Shown here: one piece after another, positions 1 to 12,900 of the stretch
Numbering within the stretch: position 1 is the first letter of the stretch
Layout: each line of letters begins with the position of its first letter
Assembly: GCA_037013685.1 (NCBI GenBank)
Contig: CM072919.1
Location: 34,977,320-35,041,319, forward strand
Origin: Acridotheres tristis
Lineage: Eukaryota; Chordata; Aves; Passeriformes; Sturnidae
DNA: 64,000 nt
Reading direction: 5' to 3'
Program-made: the position numbers and the translations under genes
Notes under the pieces: generated by a model
The model's database searches: none
What the model saw: the letters and a program-made list of their open reading frames with translations, nothing else
What the model was told of the DNA's origin: nothing

Positions 1-264
1 AAATAGAAATCCTGCAGAAATCTTGAGATATAGATAATAGGTAATACTCTAATAGTTGAAATCTGTGATATCTTCAATTCAGTATAGTAACAGCCTTCAC
101 TACTCAAGTTAACAAAGTTACTGCCTGATGGCACCCCTTGTGACCTTGCTTAGCTTGAAATGCGTCTCTCATCATAAAATCTACTTTAAACGTTTACCCA
201 TCTATTATTTAATTCACAAACTGTGCTTATTTAAAACCACGATACTTTTTGTCTAATGCCTTCA

Positions 265-1045
265 TTAGCTCAATTTCCTGTTCTCAGCAGCTAATCGGAA
301 TTGCCTTATCATCAGTACCTTCAACAATAGGACTAAAGAGAAAGCATGAGGGCATGAGGAAAAATTGAGAGCACCCAGTTCACAGCTGTTATCAGGCAAA
401 GAAGCATTCCAGCACACAAAGAAAGCCATAAAAAGACCACAGAGATACACAACCATAAGTATGCACTAAGGAAGATCATAAAGATGACCAAAACTCTTCA
501 GCCATTAACTGACAGGCCAATAAGAAATCACAGGCATAGCTCTGAAGAGCGTCACTCTGGACTCTGTAACAGATAAGGGACATGTGACAGTACACAGGTG
601 TTACAGACATCTGGTAGTGCCTGTGGATCTGTACCAACTCATCAAGCAGAGCTTCAAGGAACTGTCAAAGGTGAGGAAAAGGGGGTAATGAGGAAAATGC
701 TGGAAACAGGGGCAAAGTAAGAGGAAAAAGGATTCAGTTACATATAAGCAGGAGCCAGTACAGATCTCAGACTGAGCCTGTGCCTGGTCCCTGTGGTCTA
801 TCTTGTCTTACTAAATCCTCTCCTGTTTTCTGTTCAACGCCACTCCCTGTCCCACCTGTGGGTGTTGCAAAATGCCATTGCAAGTAGCTGGAGACAAGCC
901 TGCATGTCAAAAATCTGAGACCAGAGCAAGTAAAAGCAAGCACCAGAGGACACTGGAACCAGCAGGAACTTCCTAACATACCTGAACAAATAGGATAACA
1001 TGCATGCTTGTGAAGAATTTTGAGGAAGACACTGTCAAAAATCAC
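265..1045 (+). repeat. possible degraded LTR, approximate limits
   Basis: This stretch is less AT-rich than its surroundings and reads like an LTR in plus orientation. It has a TATA-like CATATAAG at 741-748, and 60-70 bases later an ACTAAA followed by TCCTCTCCTGTTTTCTG, the style of an LTR polyadenylation region. I cannot define termini or name a family, and it could be unique intronic sequence. Confidence 0.22.
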
Positions 1046-4000
1046 ACATTACTATTTTATTTTATCTAATTTTGCATTATTACAGAGTATCATGGAGTAT
1101 CTCTTAAACTGTATTTTAAGTACCAAATAAAACAAAAATTTAAAAGCCAGATTGAAATTACCGCCTGCCATTTTTTCTTCAGAACAAAGATCTCTGAAAC
1201 TACTTTCATATTCACTTCTTTAATTGCGTATTTTTACCACATCATCCTCCTACATTTGCCTGTGAACAAACTTTAAAAAAAAATCTTGAATATTCACAGG
1301 GATAAATTTCACAGAGAACTTACTAAATTAAAAGATTAAACTGTGGGGTACTACAATTCCTGCAGAGTTTAAATCACGTTACAAAGAAAACCAAACCAAA
1401 CTGACCTTTGAGCAGATAACAAGAAAGAAGGTTGAACAATACAATTACCTCTGAGCATCTGAAATGCAAGTATCACTTGTGTTTATGACTTACTGATAGC
1501 AGCATAGGTATTTTTGTTCAATAAGCAAGACAATGTAACATAGAGAAGACAATAAACACACAATGCAAGATAGTTAACATTATTAGGAATTTTGCTTTAG
1601 GGAAAAAAACTTCTGCAAAATCCAAATTTAATGAGATGTATGTGAAAGAATGCAGGAGCTTACAATTATTCACATCTCCTTCATTTCTTGTGTTGTTAAA
1701 GAATACATCAAAGTCATTTCATTTTAAAAAACCTAGTAACAAAAACACGTGAACAAAACCCCATACAACCAAAAAAGTCCCCATGAGGTTACACACAACA
1801 ATAATGGGGGAAAAATACTAATAATCTGAAAAAATGCCCAGGTTCAATCTAAATTTACTAGCATTTGAAATTTCTTTGGTGTTCTGAAGTCCACTCAGGT
1901 TTGTTTAGTACTATGTTCTGAAAAGCAAATACCATAAGCTGGTATTTGGAACAAAAGGACAAGGTAGTCTCTGCAAAGACCAAAGAGCATGAAAATCACA
2001 AAGCTGGGGCGAGAACAGTACATGATGGATCTTCAGCAAGTTTAAATTCCAATAATTCTATCATGCTGACCTTAAAGATCTTGGCTAACTAAATAAATGA
2101 GCATGTAAGCACCATCTGCTTGCAGAGACAAAGTAATTGGAGATCCTACATAAATGAGAATGAACAAGTCTGTGATATAATTTGTCCTCTTTGTAAGACA
2201 TAACATAAAGTCTATAGAAGAATTGGTATCTTGTATCTGGTTCTTGTCAGCAACTGATATGAAAACTGAAGAAGTAATGCATTATCAACTGGGAACATAC
2301 AAAACCCTCATTAAAATGATGGCATTAATGTGAAATGTCCCAGGGTCAGAAATTTGTATTTTTTGCCTGCTTGTCTCTCACAACTTCAGTGAAAAGAGAC
2401 AAAAACTACTCTTACGTTCACATCAAAGGATTAAAATCCAATAAAATTTACTTATAAAACACATTTCAGATCAGTTAAATCACTATGCAAAATTAAAAAT
2501 TACGATGCAAATTATAATCTCCTGAGCCTTGATAATCTTAAGAAATGCCAGAAATACCTTCATCAAGGTTATCCAAATGTACTTCTAATCCATTATATAT
2601 GAACTGTGCCTTTTTATGAATGCCGTGAGTATGGTGTCATATACAGTCTGACCTTAGATTATTTAGATTGTACCTAGTGTTTTAGATTTGGTTTAAAGGC
2701 ATTAAAATGTAGGTCTTACTCTGATAGTCACAGTTCTGTTTTTCCAGCTGCTGAACATTTCCAGCCCTCAGGAACTCAGCAGACACTCCAGATACTAAAA
2801 AACTGTATGACTCTCAGTTTGTTTGATATCTTGGCAAAAAAACTTAAAACAGAAAGTTTGCTTAGAAATATTTAAATGCCAGGCTTCAAATGATGTAAGC
2901 ATATAATCTCCCAAACCAAGGCAGCTTAACCAACTGATGTATCAGCACTAGTATTTAAGCAATACAGAAACTGATCTCTGTGCCCTGTATTTAAACAGAA
3001 CCTACTAGCTTGCAAAAGCGTTAATACGTAAACAACAGAGTACATGCATCTTTGACCATTAAACTTTGAAGCTTCTTCACTTTAAAATAAAACCTCCTGT
3101 AGTCTGTGTTCTGAGTCTTATTCCAGTTATTTGGGGTTTTTTTGTGATTAGCCATCTACAGTTAATGCCTGAGAAATTCTGCAACCACTTTTCAGATGAG
3201 AAACATTTTATTCTTCATGCACACCATCAGTCACAATTTAAACACTTACCATTATATTCCCTTCTGATACTCAAGCTCTCTGAACCCACTCTTGACTCTT
3301 TATGATGGTAACTTTCCCATGACAAAGTACTACAGATCACACTTGTTGCTACATTTTCACAGCAGTTTGGGATAATTTTTGAACACTATCCGATAAAGAC
3401 ATCACCCAATCAGCCTTTTTCTCCTCAAGTCGAAAATGCAAAAAATATTTTAGGTGCAATTGCATAAAAATGTAACATTGTTCAATTCATCAAGAATATC
3501 AAACAAAAGAGGAAAACCAAAAATACTGTTAAATTAACAGATGCTTTAAAATAAACTGAAGGAAGGACATTTTGTAGATGTGATAGAAACCCACTATGAT
3601 TCTGCATAATTAAAATTCTCAACTTGACAAGCCTCAGCTTCTGTATTCTAGTTTCAAAAAACTGTTAGTTTTTATTTCTATCAGAAACAGGGCAAAAAAA
3701 AACCCCACAATTAGTAGTAGTAAATACCATGCTTAAATCAACTACCAAGCAATTGCAGCGAAACTATGAACAAGAAGTTAGAATTTTTAACAATTTTCCT
3801 GAATTCATAAAGGGCTGCAGAACTATTTAAAGCCTGAAGTATCATTAAAAGAAGGGATTGGTTCTGCTAGAAACACAGCAATCAGAATCTATAAATAACA
3901 GTCAGGAAGCAGATGCTAACACTGCCTGCACTGGTCTTCAGAAAATTCATGAACTTGGTAATCAGTTTCTATATTCAGCCACAGTGGGGGAAAAAAAAGC

Positions 4001-5045
4001 ATTACAAATGAGAAGCACTTCAGAGAAATCTTTAGAAGTGAACGGAAACAATTTGAAGGAAAAAGGCTCTGAAGCCATTAACAGGAGAGCTTATCTTAAT
4101 TACTTTTTAAATACCTGCGTTTTATCGTATAGCTTGAGCTTAGAAAAGCCTTTTTAGCTTTTTTTTTAACCAGAAAGGCCAAGATTCAGGATTCTACTCC
4201 CACCATCAGAAGACCAGGGCTTCAGAATTCTTTCAGAAGTGAACCCCACATGCAGATTCACAATGTGGAGACGTACAGGTCATAAAAGACTTGGATTCAG
4301 AGATATATTAGCATAAGTGATATACATAACTCATACAGAAGGCCTTTTGAGAATAACACAGAGCATATAAAAACAACCCATTTCTCCCCCAAAATCTAGG
4401 CATTCTACTGGAAAGGGGATGAAAGACAGAAATGAATCCTTGGAACACATCTGCATTACAAGCAGCATCAGATTTATACACTGCTCCTTTCACCTACTCC
4501 TGGCTCTGTATTTGTCTAAGCAAACCCAAAAAAAAATGCCCCACCACATCATTCTACAACAGCCCTGAGAATGATAAAAATGTTAATCAGAACCAAGTCA
4601 CTGCTTTTATACATGTCTGGAATGAAGACACATACTAACTAAACCCACAAAATACTTCAAGCTTTCTTTGGAACTTGAACAGGGACAGCAAAGCCTCCCT
4701 GGCTGATGAGATATATCCAATAATTCAGTCACCTATGGAATAAGAGTGAAGTAGGATGACAAAAATGTCTTTCTACAGGTCTGAATACAAAGTTATGTCT
4801 GCCTCAACCAGAATTACTATTGCCTAAATTTCATAAGACATACTTAAGATTCCCACATTTTCAGATATATCTCAGGTAGGAATATGATCACAGACCAACC
4901 TGGGATGGAAAATCCAGTATTTTTTATTTCTATCTGCCTCAGCTCTGGAAAAACAAACATATACACAAATCCGGAAAACATTGCTGCAAATCTCATCTGT
5001 GTATTATCTACTTGAAGAAGATGATCTGAGAGTGGTGACATACTA

Positions 5046-5218
5046 GAACAGGTTTCCCAAAGAAGCTGGGGATGCCCCGTCCCTGGAAGGACAGGCTAGA
5101 TAGAGCTCTGAGCAACCTGGTCCAGTGGAAGGTGTCCCTGCCCATGGAAGGGATTTGGAACTGGATGATCTTGCATATCCCTTTCAACCCACACCATTCT
5201 ATCTTTCTGTGATCCTCT
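5046..5218 (+). mobile_element. CR1 LINE 3' end fragment
   Basis: The text matches the well-known 3' end of avian CR1: GAAGCTGGGGATGCC, GAGCAACCTGGTCCAGTGGA, AGGTGTCCCTGCCCATGG, then AACCCACACCATTCTAT running to the terminal octamer-like repeat. It is 5'-truncated and lies opposite to PIGG transcription. Confidence 0.9.
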
Positions 5219-6693
5219 GAGACTATCCACCTGCAGAAGAAATGTATCAGCTGCTGTCATTGCTCTCCATGCTATTGAAGTGACATGTATGTAAATTTTA
5301 TGCAGGTCCACAAAATTCATAATATTTAGATTTCTACTGTTTACTAAAATTAGAAAAACTAGTAAGAAGAATAAAAATAAGTCTATCTTTTGTAGCTGTG
5401 TTTGTTTGTCATTGCACACCAAGTACATATGATATTTCTACGCAGGAGCATTAATTATTATTTCAAGGTTATATTCTTCTTCTTTTTCTAAGGAAAAAAA
5501 CACCTAGTCAGAAATTACAGAAACAAAATTATAATCTGATATAGTTTGAATAAAATATGTTAGCAACCTTACTTATAAGCATTTAGATTTAAATCTACAC
5601 TCAGGAATTACAGCACATATCTGTACAGAATGCAAAATTAATCTTTACTCAGGAATACTGAATTTTCTGAATTGTAAGAAATATAGCTGTTACAAAATGC
5701 TTCTTCAAGTCAGAAAGTTTGCTTTTTTCCTTGATAGAGCATGTTGCCATATCATTAAAGCAATGTACTTGCCATATTTTGTCACACATTTTAAAAAAAG
5801 GTACTAAACCTCCAAACTTGATTCTACAAAACACAGATTGTTAAAAGACCGCACTGCAGAGATTGCACCATCGAATGGAGTAGTATGAGCAGTGAACCTA
5901 TTGAACATCAGACACCTTTGAAAATATGACCAACAAGCAGTAGAAAAAACAGCTAGAAGTTGATTTTATGGTGTGACTGACAGCTCTTGGCACACTAAGT
6001 TTCATAGCGGAAGAAAAGACATTGCAAATTCTATTTCCTTGGAATTATCTGTATTCTACTGAACACAACAATAAAACTCATCAAGTAACATACAGAAGGT
6101 AACTCCTCACAATGAGAACACTTTGAGAACTCCAAAGATTTTAACAAATTCTATGTCTTAAGCTTAAAAAGTAGAAAAGACAGATTAAACTAGCTCCCTC
6201 TATTGCATTTTCAAAACTATTAAAAAAGAACCCCAAACACTAATAACACCAATACAAGAAAAGGTATACTGGCAAAGCATATTCTTCTTAGAGCATTACT
6301 GTCTGTTCTATCATCACTGTCCTTCATGCACAGTGCTTCAAAGTATTTTAGATCTTGCTTTAATTGCAACTGTGAAACCTAACTATGTAAAAGCACAGGA
6401 TTTGTACACAGCATAACTGCTTATGATCTCATAAAGCCATTAAAAAAATATTGTACAGTATTTAAAAAATTTCTTCAAATTATGTCAAAATAAACACTTC
6501 TTAGATCTTCACCATTCAGTATCATGCCACAGTAACAACAGCACATTTCAATTACAATTGTAAATAATAATATATATTCATATTACATTACAAATATGAA
6601 TTTCTTTAAGCACACAACAGAGAAAACAAAACTTTAACTGACAGTATTATGAAAGACAAAACATTTTGAACCATAACTAATGCATGTTCTCAC

Positions 6694-6975
6694 CTTCAGT
6701 GGAAGTCTGGAATTCTCAAAGATCTTTGCAATAGCAGATAAAATACCACACGTTAGTGCAGAAATCAGCATCATCACTCCAAGTGCTGTTAACCAGGACA
6801 TACTGCAGAAATAGCACAAACTTTCGGCTGATGTACATACAATGACATGAATAGCACACAGCATCAGACACATCAAATAAAACAGCAGAGAGAACAGTGG
6901 AGGGGAGAGAGGCACTTCAAATTCTGCCCGCTTGCTCAGGGCTTTTGGAACACTAAGCAAAAGCAGTAGCAGAAC
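6694..6975 (-). CDS. PIGG: PIGG coding exon 8
   Basis: Encodes residues 446-539 (282 bases, phase 0 at both ends). The acceptor is TTTCTAG|GTTCTG and the donor CTGAAG|GTGAGA. Three hydrophobic stretches are visible: VLLLLLLSVP finishing the helix begun in exon 7, FSLLFYLMCLMLCAIHVIV, and LTALGVMMLISALTCGILSA. VPLSPPLFSLLFYL and VCTSAESLCYFC are recognisable PIGG stretches. It is the last PIGG exon in the window. Confidence 0.94.
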
Positions 6976-9900
6976 CTAGAAAAAAAATAGAGGATTAATA
7001 CTTTAAAAACTGGGGTTAGCTAAAACATACAGTAAGAATTCACACAAAAAATCATGCTGTTGTCATCCACGTCACTCTGCTATTATGCATACTTTATCAA
7101 AAAAAACTGTGAAGAATTATGTTGGATTTCTTTTTCCCCAGTAAGATATTACCATATAAATGGGAGAACTCAATATTTTTTTTAATTTATTAAGGGCTTA
7201 AACATACAAGTTCCCAAGGTTAGTATATCATCATTTGCCTCCTCACCTGTAGCAACCAATGACATGTATGACCTTCATTCCCTGTAAAAGATCTTGAACT
7301 CCCAATATCAAAATAGTGTCTAAGCAAACAAATTTGACCCATTGTTTGTTACTGTAAATGCCTGAAGTTAGTACACTGGCAAAGGCAATTTATTTCCTGT
7401 ATAAGAAATACATATGTATGAGATCCTGCTGTGCTAAACAGCTTCCCAAATGAGACGTTCTCATACTATGACACAAGTGTATGCTGAATTTCTACCTTAC
7501 TAGTTCTCCCAATATTTACTTCTTGTATCTCTCCTTATCTTAATTTAATTTATTGGTTTTACTTTCACTTTGCTTTAACCTGCACACAGATCAGGCAGAA
7601 TTCCATGTTTTCTCTTATGTAACTGTTGCAGCAGAGATGAGCAATACAATGAAACTTTCTACTACTCAGATATAAACTTTTACCAAAAAGTGGGAAAAGT
7701 GGGAAACGTCAGCCACACACTAAAATGCTTTGCAAGCTGCAGAGATGGAGCTAGGACTAGACTGACCTCAGTCAGCTAGTGCTAGGGCAAGATCAAAACA
7801 AATCAAAACAAAAACATCTATATCAGACCATTGTCAACCCGTAATCTTTCACTGTCACCTGTGAAGACCTATGCCTAAAATTTTTCCCACACTTCAGTGA
7901 GATATAGTAAAGTAGACCAAAAAAAAAAAAAAAAACCCTAAAAAAAAAAAGCTTTCCAATAGTCTGCTGCTTTTTCATATAAAAACTTAAGTCTTACATT
8001 TCAGCCCATCACTTACAATTAAAACAAAAACAGCACTCATGGCAGGAAAATGCTCAAACTGTAGATATCTACCAAGCTAAATTTAGGTCTTTTGAGCAAA
8101 TGCACTGTTATCAGTTCATGTCTCGGAGGTATTCTCCTCATCTGAAATGCAAGATAATTGGCATTTACAGCATAGTGTAATTTGAAGTGACATCTGAGTT
8201 TCTCTACTCTTATTTATTCAGCGAAGATGGAAAATCAATATCAAGAAAAAAACATTTTGGAAAGCAAGGCAGTTTCTTGAGTATTGCACCGGAGAAAAGT
8301 AAAAACTCCCAATTTTGCTGAAGTCTTAAATTTCTGTGGTTAGCAGCTGCATATTTCTTTGATGAAGGCTTATCACATGTAACACTTAAGAAAGAAACAG
8401 TAAGCAGAAATAGTAAGCATCTACAATTGCATTCCAGAAAAAAAACTCCAGTGCTTCAGCTCTAAAGTAACTGTCAAGAGCTTGAATGCACAGGTTTTGA
8501 AAACAAAGAAAGATAGGCACCTTCAGCTTTGCACTGAACTTTGTCCACCTCCATATCTTCCGTCTGTAGAGCAGTAACAGAACCTACCATCTCATCTACA
8601 GAAGGGCATCGTGGAACTCATTCCTGTGAAGTGATTAGCAGAGTGACAAACCCCACTGAGCAGTCTACCAGAAAGCTGTTTCAGAAGCGCTCTGTATGCA
8701 GACAGCAATGCATGGGAGACAAGGCACAGACTCCTGATAGGACAGAGGAGACTCAGCACTTCAGTTTTCCCCAAAGATCACTTGGACAGATCCATTTAAA
8801 ATTAAAGATATGGCATATCTTATCCCTATAACTACAGGAGATACGGAGAGGTAACCCTCCAGCAAGTATTTATTTCAGGGCTCTAAATCTATCACTACAA
8901 GGAACAATTCCTGGAACTGTGAAAATTTTCCATATAAGGTATTGCCTGCTGGGTGTAGCTATACTCAATATTAGATAAAGAGGAACAGCTAGGGATTTAC
9001 TTGTCAGACTCTTTTTTTTTTCTTCTAATGCAGTAAAGCTACTCAAAAATAAAAGGCTAACTATATAGGAGTAATTGAAGTTGTAGCACAACTGCATATC
9101 TCCTGTAACTAGTTACACTAAAATGTAAGTAATTCATATCAAAAGCACACTCGAATCATTTTAAAGGCCAGATTTTACTTTAAAGGAGCATTAATCTTGT
9201 CCAAGCAGGATGTCAGCCAACCCTGAGAACTCATACTCAGTAATTCGAAAGGTCAGTAAGTGGATATTACATATCCAACACCAAGATACTTTACTTTTGT
9301 GCATTTAACTTTTTCACAGAAAGATCTATTTTCATACCTCCATAATGATCACAGTCCCCACCATCATTGAATACATATCATATTGTGCCACTTGTTTGCT
9401 TAACGAAGAACTCAAAATCTTGAGAGCCTCCAAGTATTGCTTCAGGACCTTCTTGCCAAGATTTAAGAGTATTTCTGAATTATTTCCCTCTAAATACAGT
9501 TTGATCCAATTACCATGGGACTTTTCTGCTATCTTAAAATGTTCGTATCCAGGATCTAGAGAGAAAGGGAGAAAAGAAAAGAAGAGGATCCACGAACAAA
9601 GAAAGATTACTTGGAGATATAATCATACTTTATATTTGCTTGTATAATGTATAAAAATATATAATTGCTATGGCAGTTGAAAATTTTTTCACAGGTACGA
9701 AATTACCTTCCTGCAGCAATACCAGTTACTCGGAATAAAAGCAATTAATTCTAACCTAATAAATTGTCAAGACTTCTAACAACTGACAACCTTATTAAAA
9801 TAACCATTTTTACAAAGAGTTGCAGGAAAAAAAGTTCAAATGCTCCAGATACTGCGGGATGGGGCGAGGGGGGAAGAAAGCAACGTTGTCCACTGAAATT

Positions 9901-12900
9901 ACTCATTATCCAGAACACAGTGTATAAGCTAAGTAGGAAATGAACAAATAGCCGATGTCTAGGGAAAACACCAAAGGAGACAACATACGCACTGCATAGT
10001 TGGTAGTATGGGCTGGATGAGTGGATGGAGAAAGTGGATTGATAACTGAAAGAATGGCAGAGCTCGGAGGGTTTTAATCAGCAGTGTAAAGTCTATCTAG
10101 TTGTAGGCCTGTCAGCAGCAGTGTCCCTTAAGGGCCAACATCGGGTCCAATGAAGTTTAACTTACTCACCAGTGACTTGGACAAAGGCACAGAGGCCTCC
10201 CCTCAGCAAGCTCCCTAATGACACAAAGCTGGGAGGATTGGCCAATACCCCAGAGGGCTGTGCAGCCCTTCAGAAGGGCTTGACAGGCTGGAGGGATGGG
10301 AGGAGAAGAAATGTCTGAAATTCAACAGAGGCAAGTGCAGAGTCCTGCAACCCCAGGCAGCAGCAAAGGCTCAGAAGCAGCTGTGTGGAGAAGGAGCTGG
10401 GGGTCCTGGTGGACAACAGGCTGTCCATGAGCCAGCAGTGTGTCCTGGGGACCAAGAAGGCCAATGGGACCCTGGGGTGCATTAGGAAGAGCATTACCTG
10501 CAGGTCAAGAATAGTGATCCTGCCCCTGTGCTCAGCCCTGGTGAGGCACATCTGGAGTGCTGTGTCCAGGTCTGGGCTCCTCGGGACAAGACAGACAGGG
10601 AGCTCCTGGAGCAGGTCTAGTGGAAGGCAACAAAGATGATGAGGGGACTGAAGCACCTCTTCTACCTGGAAAGGCTGAGGGACTGGGCCTGTTCAGCCTT
10701 GAGAAGAAATGGCTGAGAGGAGACTTCATCAATGTCAGTAAGTACCTAAAGAGAAAGCGTCTGCTCAATGGTGCCCAGCAAGAGGCATGAGTCTGCCTGT
10801 TGACAGAGGCAACACAGGAACACAGGAAGTTCTACCTAAACACGAGGAAGAACTTTTTTACTCTGTAGGCGGCTGAGCACTGGAACAGGTTGCATGGAGA
10901 GGCTGCAGAGCTCTTTCCTCTGGGCAGAAAGTTTTCTGGGCACATTCCTGAGTAATGTGATGTGGGGGACCCTGCTTGAGCAGGGTGGTCGGACTAGATA
11001 AAGTAGGACTGGATCACTGCAGGTTATCTAATCTGTGATTCCACTTTTCAAATACCAGTCATTGAATACAGTATGCATTCAGAACACAAATTCAGTTGAT
11101 AAGACATGGAAAGCAAGAGCGGAACTTTCAGAAACTCGTAACTCACTGGAACTTATCCTATGCATGAATATTCACATTTATCTGCATTTTTTCTGAAAAA
11201 CAGATGTTTAATTTCACTTCACACTAACAGTACTTGCTATTTCTCTGCAGTTTGACTTGAAAGGTAAAGATAATTTAAGAACAAAATATCGATTTAGAAA
11301 TTTTTATGCAACTTGCAGTTACAGTTTCTTAACTGAAAGTAAGCTGAAATATTTGCTGTACAGTTTCAGACAAGAAAGGTTAAAATAATGACTGAAATAA
11401 CTTTGGTGTCACAAAGACTTAAGTTACAGCTCTTTTTCACTCTTTGTAGATGAATAGTGTATTCTACCTGGAAAAAAAACACTTTATTGGTTCAGCCTTT
11501 TCAGCAAAAGTACATTATTAAATACAGAAATGTTTTAAATTTTATTTCAAATGAATGAAGGTGAATGGGGTATTTCTATTCACAATTTGTATAGTCATGA
11601 AAGAATCGTGCTTACTATTTGCAAGTCTCTTACCATGCAAGACTCTTCATCATCTACTGTGGGCTGAATTCAAAGTGAGAATTGTAAAAGGCAATGTTTA
11701 ACTCAAAATGTCCAGTCTGTCTTCCCAAGACTTCTAGCAGACTCCAAGGCATGCTGACCCTGCTATGCAGGGTGCTTGCAGGAATCTGCTAGAAAGTACA
11801 ATCCAGCCAGCAGCAAACTCCTGTATATCAAGAGAGCTGCACACAGAGGATTTCACTTCCTTCCTATAATTCTTTTTAACTTTGCTGTAAAGTTTCTCTT
11901 CCAGTATATTTGAAATAAGAGTTAAATATTCATACATTTGAGGACATCTATAAAGGATCGTCTAAAATGAGCTTTAATCAAACTGAGATTTGACAGGACA
12001 TTTTTTCATTATACAGAAGACTTAAATGAGTTCAAGCTATATTTTGAAACATAAATAAATTCCCTCCACATCTTCTGCTCTCTTTTCATGCTTCTTGACT
12101 AGTATCTCTCTTCACTCCTTTTAGCATTTTTATTTCATTCTCATCTACTTCTTTCCATGCTAACTGCCCACCAAAACCATTGTGTCTGTGTTATGAAAGA
12201 TGACTTTCAGTTGAACCCTCATGAATGAATGATTTAAAGATCTTGCAGACGGGAATAAAATACCGTGGTTGCCAAATTTCGTTTGAGAACTCCAGTTACA
12301 TTGGTTCAGTGGAACATTTATAAGCAGGAAGCATAAAATAAGTCATGGACACTAAGCTGTTGGAGAAGCATTTTGATAACAGGCAGGTAATATTGGCAAG
12401 TCACTTCCCTATGGGATACTTATAAGACACCTCACAACTGAAACAAAGTCCAAAGCAAGCTTGCCCAGCTGCACATTTTGCAAAGCATTGGCAATGTTTT
12501 ACTTGCATAGTATTACATCAGCAATTTGTGCTTCAGCCTCACTGCCATCTTACCACAATCAGATGGATAAGCTTTGCAAGCATCTATTTCACAACAATTT
12601 CACTCAGCTCCAGTCACAGGCAGCAATCATTTAAAAAGAGTTATAAGGAAAGAATTAATAATGTAAAAGTGACTTCTCCAGTTTCAATATATAAATGTCC
12701 CAGTAAAAGTCAAATATTTTAATCTAATACAAGTTCAGGATCAGTCCCAAACTGAAAAGCTTGCACTCATTTTAGTAACACCACCCAACTTGCTCTCAAG
12801 CGTGACTCTTCATTCCACTGTAAAATGTCTTTCAAAGAAAAGGTCCTAGTTTTTCATTCATCTACATGTTCAGAACATAAGGGAAGCGTTGCCAGGTACT

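Larger units (their letters stand above)
1..6693 (-). other. PIGG intron 8 (partial)
   Basis: No PIGG exon 9 is recognisable down to position 1, so the intron is at least 6.7 kb. It holds a CR1 3' fragment at 5046-5218 and a possible degraded LTR near 265-1045. The rest is AT-rich and unremarkable. Confidence 0.7.

Noticed and set aside
10270..10790. Frames of 77-128 codons on both strands
   Set aside because: They are parts of the CR1 element or its antisense. Only 10385-10639 is the genuine but broken CR1 reverse transcriptase frame.
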